Both the position numbers and the translations under genes were made by a program. This document shows positions 1 through 6,900 of a stretch of 9,739 bases of DNA, one piece after another; the first letter of the stretch is position 1; each line of letters starts with the position of its first letter. The notes under the pieces were generated by a model, which had not been told where the DNA came from, made no database searches, and was given only the letters and a program-made list of their open reading frames with translations. Source of the stretch: Candidatus Iainarchaeum sp. (GTDB taxonomy: Archaea; Iainarchaeota; Iainarchaeia; Iainarchaeales; JAAZKV01); NCBI GenBank assembly GCA_018691995.1, contig JABHJM010000072.1, forward strand, positions 1 to 9,739. The letters run 5' to 3'.

Positions 1-1
1 A

Positions 2-640
2 GTTGAAGAAAGTATTCTTGAAAAAGAGGGTGGAAAGTACTTATTGAGTCTTTCTTGGGTTGGAAATACAAAAGAGCTATTATCAAAGTTAGAAATTAAT
101 TTAAAAGAAGGAAAAGTTGTTTCTTCATTGAACCAAGAGTTTGTATTCTCAACTGTATATGAAGCGGATACATTTTTAGCAAACTTGTGTAAGGTGACTA
201 ATCCAACCAAAGAAGATGAGCTTGGGTTGCAGTGGGTGCATTTTTGGTTTCCTCTTTTTCTAGCAAAAGAAACATATCTTACCATTAAAAAGATAGTTAT
301 AAATTCAAATTTTTATTGTATTTCTCCCAATTCTACAAAAATTGATGACTGGTGTGCAAATTTTTGGAAAAAATTAGGGGTTAAAGAAAAAATAGGGGTT
401 GCCGGAGTATTTGAGGGTAGTTTTTTTGTCTTTAAAGACACAATTGTCCAAGTATTCTATCCTCCAGAAATAAGAGGAGCAATGGATGCGGTCTATAACT
501 CGACTAAAGATCCATCAAAACTTGATATTGATAATTTTTTCAAAACAGTTTTTGAAAAACAAACAAGAATTCCAGTTTTAATCTCAAAAAATAAAGAAGT
601 TGCAGATGAGTTATTGAAACAGATTAAGAGTTTCTTTTAA
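2..640 (+). CDS. Partial protein of unknown function, possible winged-helix regulator (5' end outside window)
   Basis: The frame is open from base 2 to the TAA at 638-640, giving at least 212 residues, so the true start lies left of the window. The TTG at 44 is not a convincing start, because the coding sequence upstream (EKEGGKYLLSLSW) is continuous and looks like the wing of a winged-helix DNA-binding domain followed by a tryptophan-containing linker, a pattern I associate with small archaeal regulators. The remaining ~170 residues form a soluble alpha/beta-looking domain with alternating hydrophobic strands (for example IGVAGVFEGSFFVFKD) and a C-terminal helix rich in K and E. There are no clear membrane segments or catalytic motifs. 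A TrmB-like regulator with an effector-binding C-terminal domain is possible, but I do not recognise the family. It converges on the CYTH gene and overlaps it by 4 bases. The reading frame is secure; the function is not. Confidence 0.7.
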   Translation, partial: VEESILEKEGGKYLLSLSWVGNTKELLSKLEINLKEGKVVSSLNQEFVFSTVYEADTFLANLCKVTNPTKEDELGLQWVHFWFPLFLAKETYLTIKKIVINSNFYCISPNSTKIDDWCANFWKKLGVKEKIGVAGVFEGSFFVFKDTIVQVFYPPEIRGAMDAVYNSTKDPSKLDIDNFFKTVFEKQTRIPVLISKNKEVADELLKQIKSFF

Positions 641-1203
641 CTTACTTGAGAATTTTTTTTTAACATTAGTTCAGGTTTTCCAGCGTTTAATTCTTTGCTA
701 ACTTTAATTCCTAGGGAATTAATAAAGTCCAATATTTTTTGTTTAACTTCACTAATATTTTCGGTTTTAGTTATATTTTGTCTTTCAACTTCTAAAAAAA
801 GCCCTAGTCCTTTTACTTCTTCTAAAACAATTTCATATTCGTTTGTAAGAAAAGTGTGTTTAATATTATCTATTTCAATGAGGGGTTTCAAACCTAAATG
901 AGAAATAATTTTAGTCGTTACTCTAAAATCATTAACTTGTGTTTCTTCTTCATCTGAATAAATCCAAGTTCCAGCATCATCAAAATAATCAATTTTATAT
1001 GTGATGTAGTTATTTTTGTCTTTTTTTCTTAATCTAAAACATTCTGTTAATTTGCCTTCTTTTGGTTTTAATGCGTCCCTTTTTTCATCATAAAAATAAA
1101 TGTCCAAAACTTTCTTTTTTCCAATAAAATTAAACTTATTCAGAATATCTAATACGTCATTTTTTTTACTTAATACTTTAACTAAAACTTCAACTTCTTT
1201 CAT
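637..1203 (-). CDS. CYTH-domain protein (class IV adenylate cyclase / thiamine-triphosphatase superfamily)
   Basis: The 188-residue protein carries the CYTH superfamily plan: an N-terminal acidic strand (EVEV, residues 3-6), a basic strand with FRLRKK (56-61), YITYK with K70, an acidic EEET stretch (85-88), and the late strand pair ending in LGLFLEVE (133-140). These line the tunnel that binds a triphosphate substrate and two metal ions. Family members include CyaB-type adenylate cyclases, thiamine triphosphatases and inorganic triphosphatases; the substrate here cannot be told from sequence. The usual ExExK start is altered: the residue two after the second Glu is Leu (L7), with a Lys only at K9. 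I chose the ATG at 1203 because AGAGGT lies 8 nt upstream; a TTG at 1212 would overlap that ribosome-binding site. It is the last gene of the minus-strand operon, 44 nt after the Nudix stop, and overlaps the opposing gene through a shared TTAA. Confidence 0.82.
   Translation of the reverse strand: MKEVEVLVKVLSKKNDVLDILNKFNFIGKKKVLDIYFYDEKRDALKPKEGKLTECFRLRKKDKNNYITYKIDYFDDAGTWIYSDEEETQVNDFRVTTKIISHLGLKPLIEIDNIKHTFLTNEYEIVLEEVKGLGLFLEVERQNITKTENISEVKQKILDFINSLGIKVSKELNAGKPELMLKKNSQVS
653..661 (+). terminator. Possible T-run terminator for the left-edge gene
   Basis: An uninterrupted run of nine T begins 12 bases after the stop of the left-edge gene. Archaeal RNA polymerase can terminate at T-rich tracts without a hairpin, and none is obvious here. 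The same bases encode lysines near the C terminus of the opposing CYTH gene, so the run may simply be AAA codons read on the other strand. Confidence 0.25.
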
Positions 1204-1211
1204 TATTTTCA

Positions 1212-1217
1212 ACCTCT
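1212..1217 (-). promoter_or_regulatory. Ribosome-binding site that decides the CYTH start
   Basis: Read on the minus strand this is AGAGGT, 8 nt before the ATG at 1203. An in-frame TTG at 1210-1212 overlaps the motif and so is unlikely to be the start. Confidence 0.65.
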
Positions 1218-1247
1218 TGAATTATACTATTTAGTTCTTGTTTAGCA

Positions 1248-1742
1248 TTATAAGTTATTCTGATTCCCAGGGATCATTTTGTTCTTTTTTCTAGTTTTGA
1301 TTGCTTCTTGGACGTGATGTTTTACATTGTAATAAATGTCTTTTTCGTTTTTAAGATCTTCTATTGTGAACCATTTTGTTTTATGATCTTCACTTTTAGT
1401 TTCTTTTGAATCTTTTAATTTTGCTAAGTATAAAAGATCAATGTGGAAATGATCTTCTTCAATTTGTACTTCTACAGTTCTCCAAGGAGAAGGCAAAACA
1501 ATAGTTCTTTTATCTAGTTCACTAAACATTTTATTTTCATTCTCAAAAGTATTATCAGTAATGATTTCAATTTCTCTTCCAATTTCTTCTTTTACTTCTC
1601 GAAGTAATGTTTCATTTGGAAGTTCATTTTCTTCAACATGTCCACCTGGAGGTAACCAAGTTCCAAGTTTTTTATGCCAAATAAGTAAAGCTTTATCTTC
1701 ATCAAGAATTATTCCTGTTGCAGTAAAATGTTTTATAATCAT
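1248..1742 (-). CDS. Nudix hydrolase
   Basis: A 164-residue single-domain Nudix protein. The full Nudix box (GX5EX7REUXEEXG) is visible: G34, E40, then REVKEEIG at residues 48-55. This loop-helix binds the divalent metal that drives hydrolysis of a nucleoside diphosphate linked to another moiety. WLPPGGHVE (29-37) is typical of the family; the substrate cannot be predicted. The C-terminal ~15 residues (RKKNKM and onward) are basic and polar and probably disordered. The ATG overlaps the TAA of the upstream aminotransferase by one base (TAATG), and GAGGA lies 6 nt before it inside the end of that gene, so translation is probably coupled. Membership in the operon suggests that it handles a nucleotide-activated intermediate of the aminotransferase/radical SAM pathway or cleans up a by-product, which is inference. 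Confidence 0.92.
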   Translation of the reverse strand: MIIKHFTATGIILDEDKALLIWHKKLGTWLPPGGHVEENELPNETLLREVKEEIGREIEIITDNTFENENKMFSELDKRTIVLPSPWRTVEVQIEEDHFHIDLLYLAKLKDSKETKSEDHKTKWFTIEDLKNEKDIYYNVKHHVQEAIKTRKKNKMIPGNQNNL

Positions 1743-2824
1743 TAAAAGTCCTCAATTGTATTATTTATTGTTTTAACAATATATTCAAGCTCTTCTTCGC
1801 CAAGTCCAGGATGGACTGGAATAGTTGTAATATTTTTTAACAAACTTTTTGCATTCGAACAATTTGTTTTATAGGGGGTAAAAATTTCTTTTTCATACAA
1901 AGGAATTTGATCATATTTTAAAATATCAGAAGGAATTCCTTTGTCAGAAAGTTTTTGAATAAATGCTGCATTATCTTTTGTGTTAATTTCAAGTAATAAA
2001 GAATAATAATTTGGAGAACTCTCAGAAGGAATTTTTAATTCACGAATTTTGTCAGAATTAATATTTTTTGTAATATAATTAGCATTTTTTGTTCTAATCC
2101 TGATTTGAGAATCAATTTGTTTTATTCTTGCTCTTCCAAGAGCACTTTGTAATCCAGATAATTTAAAATTTAATCCAAAATCAATACCGTTCATAAATCC
2201 AAAACAAGAATACTTTCTAACTCCTTCAGCCATTTTTTTGTCATCAGTTAAAATAAAACCTCCCTCTCCTGTTGGAAGAATTTTTCTATCCTGCGTGCTA
2301 AAACAACCCATTTTCCCAATTGTTCCAACAAATTTATCACAAAGTTTTGCACCATGTGCCTGTGCAGCATCTTCAATTAAAACTAAATCATTTTCTTCAA
2401 TTATTTTTTGTTGTTTTGAATAATCAATGGGATAACCCCACATGGGAACATTAATTACAGCTTTTGTTTTTTTTGTAATTTTATTTGAAAGATCAGTTTC
2501 ATCAAGTCCAAGACTACTTTTTTCACTATCACAAAAAACAGGTTTTATTCCAAGTAATAATAATGGGTATGCAGTCATTAAAGGAATTGTTGAAGGGAGT
2601 ATTATTTCATCCCCCTTTGAAGCAACTTCTTGCACAGCACAAATTAATGAAGCAGTTCCTGAAGAAGTAGCAATAGCATATTTTGATTTAAAATAAGTAG
2701 CAAGTTCTTCTTCATATTTTTTTACTAAATCACTTGTTCCAGAAAGCTTTTTTTGTTTTAGGGCTTCTTCTAAATATTTTAATTCAAGAGGATCATCAAT
2801 TAGGTACTTATCACTTATTTTCAT
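1742..2824 (-). CDS. DegT/DnrJ/EryC1/StrS-family PLP-dependent aminotransferase
   Basis: The 360-residue length is normal for this sugar aminotransferase family (fold type I, PLP). Visible hallmarks are TSSGTASL (53-60, phosphate-binding region), GDEIILPS (71-78), LIEDAAQAHGA (149-159, with D152 pairing with the pyridine nitrogen of PLP and the family-typical Q155 and H157), and DRKILPTGEGG (179-189) in which K181 sits where the PLP Schiff-base lysine is expected. The family transfers an amino group, usually from glutamate, to a keto group on a nucleotide-linked sugar or a cyclitol. The sequence before the lysine (CFSTQ) differs from the common FSF form, so the substrate may be unusual. The start overlaps the end of the radical SAM gene by 14 nt, with GAGGG 6 nt before the ATG; the stop overlaps the Nudix start. 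This interlocking implies one transcript and coupled translation. Confidence 0.93.
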   Translation of the reverse strand: MKISDKYLIDDPLELKYLEEALKQKKLSGTSDLVKKYEEELATYFKSKYAIATSSGTASLICAVQEVASKGDEIILPSTIPLMTAYPLLLLGIKPVFCDSEKSSLGLDETDLSNKITKKTKAVINVPMWGYPIDYSKQQKIIEENDLVLIEDAAQAHGAKLCDKFVGTIGKMGCFSTQDRKILPTGEGGFILTDDKKMAEGVRKYSCFGFMNGIDFGLNFKLSGLQSALGRARIKQIDSQIRIRTKNANYITKNINSDKIRELKIPSESSPNYYSLLLEINTKDNAAFIQKLSDKGIPSDILKYDQIPLYEKEIFTPYKTNCSNAKSLLKNITTIPVHPGLGEEELEYIVKTINNTIEDF

Positions 2825-3680
2825 CCGTATCCCTCACAAATTTTTTTAGTTCTTTTCTCAAATCTTCTATTTTTTTAATATGTTTTAATTTTTCAAAACT
2901 TGTTGGAGTTATTGCACAGGTATTTTTCCAAAAACAATCGACAAATTCTCCTTTTGGATTTATTTCAAACAAATATTTGTTAATTGGACAAACGTCATAA
3001 TCGCATCCTTTTTCTGTTCCTACAAGAGTAATGTGTTTATTTGTAATTAATTTAGCATTAGTTTTTTTGATATTTGATTCTTTATCTATTGGTTGATTTT
3101 TAATTGTCTTTTTTAGTTGGTTACTTACTTCAATATTTGGAGTGTATTCTTTCCAGTAATTAATTATTTCTTCAATATTATCATTGTTATATTTGCTAAT
3201 AACTGTGTGGATACTAAAGTTTGCATTTTCTTCTTTTAAAATTCTTGCAAAATTAACCAACCTTACAAAACTTCCATTCCCCCGGGTGAGATCGTTTGTT
3301 TTTTCTTCATGCCCATCCGCACTGATTGTTATATTTGAAAAACCAAGATTTGCAATTTTTCTTATTTCTTTTTCATCTGTTAGGGTTCCATTAGTACAAA
3401 GTGATACAAAACTTATTTTTTTTATTGCATATTTGCTGAGTTCAAAAAATTTTTCATTTGTTGTTGGTTCCCCGCCAGTAATGAGAAGTTTTGTTTCTCC
3501 AAATTCAGAAATAAAATCAATTAGCTCTTTACCCTTTTCCAAGGTCATTTCGCTAAAATCCTTCATGATGGGGTGGTTACAATATGTACAACGCAAGTTG
3601 CACTTGTTCGTTATTTTCCAAACAAACTTTGGGATGTTGCTAGTATTACACTTACACATCCTGTGTTTTAATGCTTGCAT
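2811..3680 (-). CDS. Radical SAM enzyme with C-terminal cysteine-rich (SPASM/twitch-like) region
   Basis: From the ATG at 3680 the protein is 289 residues. The radical SAM core shows the 4Fe-4S motif CNLRCTYC (C27, C31, C34), the SAM-binding GGEP (69-72), and ISADG followed by LTRGNGSF (119-138), a run typical of the MoaA/PqqE/NirJ-like branch. Four later cysteines (C226, C231, C249, C255) surrounding YLFEINPKGEFVDC could hold a second Fe-S cluster in a shortened SPASM ('twitch') domain. C9 and C11 near the N terminus are also notable. A TTG at 3722 would add 14 residues, but a TATA-like box begins exactly 30 nt before the ATG at 3680, fitting a leaderless transcript; another ATG at 3659 is less likely. 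It is the first gene of the operon and overlaps the aminotransferase by 14 nt. It probably modifies a small molecule made or used by that enzyme; the substrate is unknown. Confidence 0.92.
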   Translation of the reverse strand: MQALKHRMCKCNTSNIPKFVWKITNKCNLRCTYCNHPIMKDFSEMTLEKGKELIDFISEFGETKLLITGGEPTTNEKFFELSKYAIKKISFVSLCTNGTLTDEKEIRKIANLGFSNITISADGHEEKTNDLTRGNGSFVRLVNFARILKEENANFSIHTVISKYNNDNIEEIINYWKEYTPNIEVSNQLKKTIKNQPIDKESNIKKTNAKLITNKHITLVGTEKGCDYDVCPINKYLFEINPKGEFVDCFWKNTCAITPTSFEKLKHIKKIEDLRKELKKFVRDTDENK

Positions 3681-3703
3681 TCTATAATATTCTATGTGGG
3701 AAA

Positions 3704-3713
3704 ATATATAAAA
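3704..3713 (-). promoter_or_regulatory. TATA-like promoter of the radical SAM operon
   Basis: On the minus strand the sequence is TTTTATATAT, with TATATAT starting 30 nt before the ATG at 3680. Archaeal TATA boxes centre about 26-27 nt before the transcription start, so initiation would fall at or next to the start codon (leaderless). The same 30-nt distance is seen before leuS and metG. Confidence 0.6.
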
Positions 3714-3871
3714 TAAATGCAAGATCTAATAATAATTAATATAATAAAAATTTAAGGTACTATTTAATTACATTTTTTAAATATTTTAATGTTTCTTTAA
3801 TACATTTAATTGATATTGTCATACATTTTTGAAATTGTGACTTTTTAGTAAGTTTCTTTGACTTAACAACA

Positions 3872-3878
3872 TTTAAAA
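3872..3878 (+). promoter_or_regulatory. TATA-like promoter of leuS
   Basis: TTTAAAA, within CATTTAAAACC and followed by a T tract, starts 30 nt before the leuS ATG. No Shine-Dalgarno motif lies in between, so leuS is probably leaderless. The metG promoter has nearly the same sequence and identical spacing. The rest of the 3723-3871 gap is very AT-rich and shows no gene. Confidence 0.65.
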
Positions 3879-3901
3879 CCTTTTTTTGGGTCAGTTTTAC
3901 T

Positions 3902-6900
3902 ATGGAATTCAAAAAGATTGAGCAAAAATGGCAGACCTCTTGGGAAAAAGAAAAGCTATTTGAAGTTAATGAGGACTCAAAGAAAAAGAAATTTTACTTA
4001 CTAGAAATGTTTCCATATCCTTCTGGAGAAGGACTTCATATGGGACATGCTCTAAACTTTGTTATTGGAGATGTACTTGCAAGAAAAAAAATAATGGATG
4101 GATTTAACGTTTTACACCCAATGGGTTATGATGCTCTTGGACTCCCAGCAGAAAATGCAGCAATAAAAGCAGGAACACATCCACAAGATTATACTAACAA
4201 AGCAATCAAACATTATATTGAACAACAAAAGGCTCTTGGAATAACTTATGATTGGACAAGAGTTGTAAATACAGCTGATCCAAAATATTACAAATGGGAT
4301 CAATGGATTTTTCTAAAAATGTTTGAAAAGAATTTAGTTTATCAAAAAGAATCAAGTGTAAATTGGTGTCCTAAATGTAATACTGTTCTTGCAAATGAAC
4401 AAGTGCAAAATGGAAAATGTTGGAGACATGAAGATACAAATGTTGAAATAAAAAAATTAAAACAATGGTTCTTAAAAATTACAGATTATGCAGACGAATT
4501 GTATGAAGGAATAGACAAGTTAGAAGATTGGCCAAGTAAAACACGTGCAATGCAAAAAAATTGGATAGGAAAAAGCCACGGAACAGAAATAGAATTTGAA
4601 ATCCCTGCTTTTGGAGAAATAAAAGATAAAGAATTTGTTTTCTTGCACGCATTTGGAGATAATTCAAAAAGTGCTTTTTGGGTTTGGTTAAAAAAAGAAA
4701 TAGAACAAAGAGGATGCAAAGTTGCTTTTGCCCCAAATTTACCAAACGCAGACAATCCTTCTTTAGAAGAACAAGAAAAACATGTTTTGAATAATTATGA
4801 TTTCAAAGAAAATAGTGTTTTGGTTACCCATTCTCTTGGCGGAACACTTGCAATGAAAATAATTCCAAAGTTAAAAACAAAAATTAATGGTTTGTTAATG
4901 GTGGCGCCTCCGTTAAAATGCGAGTATAAAGATAACAAAAAAAGACCAATCTTAGAAAAATATTGTGATTGGAAATTTGACTTTAAAAAAATAAAAAATA
5001 ATGTTAAAAAAATAATTGTTATTGAAGATGAAAAAGATCACATAGTTCCTTTTGGCCATCCAAAAGAAATTGCAAAAGAGTTGGACGCAAAATATGTGCT
5101 TGGCATTGGAAATCAAACTCACTATAATAGTGATAAAGAACAAGTTGTTTTGAATGAACTAGTTGAAGTTTGGCCAATATTCACTACAAGACCAGACACT
5201 CTATTTGGAGTTACATTTATGGTTGTCTCAGCACAACACACAAAATTAATGGATCTTGTAACAGACGAACAAAAAAGCGATGTCGAAAAATTCTTAAAAA
5301 AACTAAATTCTGTTTCAGAAAAAGAACTTGATCAAATGGAAAAAGAAGGTGTGTTCACAGGAAGTTATGCAACAAACCCAGTTAATGGAGAAAAAGTTCC
5401 AGTTTGGGCAGGAAACTTTGTTGTAGCAGATTATGGGGCAGGAATGGTAATGGCCGTACCAGCACATGATCAAAGAGACTATGAATTTGCAAAAAAATAT
5501 GATATAGAAATAAAACAAGTGATTGCACCATATCATGTAGAAACTAATGGTGAAGATGCAGTAAGAAAAGATAAAAAAGTTATCAAAAGAGATTCAGTTT
5601 TTGCATTAGTAAAACATCACAAAGAAGACAAATATTTTTGTCTTGATTGGAAAAAATTTAAATGGAAAAGCTTTGTAATTGGTGGAGTTGATGATGGAGA
5701 GACACCAGAAGAAGCAGTTAGAAGAGAAGTTATTGAAGAAACAGGATATAGTGATATAAAATCAATAAAACCAATTGCCTTTGAAACCCACGCAGAGTTT
5801 TATGCAAAGCACAAAGAAATTAATCGATATGGTAAATACAAAGCATTTTTGGTTGAACTAGCATCAGATAAACATGAAAAACCAAGCGATGAACATACAA
5901 AAAACCACGAAGGAATTTGGGTTGAAAAAAATAAAGTTAGTGGATTCATAAATTTAGAAAATAATCGATTAGTTTGGAATGATTATATTAAAGGTGGAGC
6001 AGCATATACTGAAAATGGAAAATTAATTAATTCTAGTGAATTTGATGGAATTAATAATAGAGAAGCAATAGACAAAATAACTCTTCACTTAAAAAAGCAA
6101 AAGATTGGAAAGAAAGTAATAAATTTTAAATTAAGAGATTGGGGAATTAGCAGACAAAGATATTGGGGAACGCCAATTCCAATCATTCACTGCGAAAAAT
6201 GTGGAGCAGTTCCTGTTTCAGAAAAAGATTTGCCAATTGCACTTCCAAAAGATGTTGAATTTGGAGAGGGGAATCCTCTTGAAACTAATGAAAAATGGAC
6301 AAAAACAAAATGTCCAAAATGTGGAGGAAGTGGAAAACGTGAAACTGACACAATGGACACATTTGTTAATTCAAGTTGGTATTTTTTACGTTATGCTGAT
6401 CCAAATAATGACAAAGAAATTTTTGACAAGAAAAAAGCAAAGTATTGGTGTCCAATTGATCAATATGTTGGTGGAGCAGAGCACGCATGTATGCACTTAA
6501 TTTATTCTAGATTTTATACAAAGTTTTTAGCAGATCTTGGATTAATTAATTTCAGAGAACCTGCAAAAAAATTATTCCATCAAGGAATGCTACAAGGCGA
6601 GGGTGGAGTAAAAATGAGTAAGAGCAAAGGAAATGTTGTTCTTCCTGAAGTAGTGAGTGAAAAATATGGAATTGACACTTCAAGACTATTTCTTCTTTCA
6701 CTTGCAGCACCTGATAAACCAAGGGATTGGAGTGAAAAAGGAATACAAGGTTCACTTAGAATAATACAAAAAATATTTGATTATTTCCAGGATACTAAAT
6801 TTGGAAAAGATAATGAAAAAACTCTTTCAAAACTTAACAAAACAATAAAAGAAGTAACTCTTGATATTGAAGACTTTGCTTATAACTTGGCAGTGATAAA

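Noticed and set aside
44..640. TTG at 44 as the start of the left-edge gene
   Set aside because: The frame is open to base 2 and the upstream residues look like part of the same domain, so the gene is a fragment cut by the window.
3184..3687. 167-codon open frame on the plus strand
   Set aside because: It lies entirely antisense to the radical SAM gene, whose motifs are unambiguous; it has no recognisable domain or start signal.
3681..3722. N-terminal extension of the radical SAM protein from TTG at 3722
   Set aside because: It would include the TATA-like box in the coding region; the ATG at 3680 sits exactly 30 nt after that box.
3723..3871. A small gene or structured RNA in the intergenic region upstream of leuS
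   Set aside because: The stretch is almost pure A/T with no convincing start, ribosome site or stable stem; it reads as promoter-flanking DNA.
4619..6001. Inteins or an assembly fusion as the explanation for the long LeuRS
   Set aside because: The inserts keep one frame, carry hydrolase and Nudix motifs but no splicing or homing-endonuclease motifs, and the LeuRS sequence resumes correctly after each one.
6201..6500. 99-codon plus-strand frame inside leuS
   Set aside because: Out-of-frame shadow of the LeuRS zinc and catalytic region; biased low-complexity composition and no start signal.
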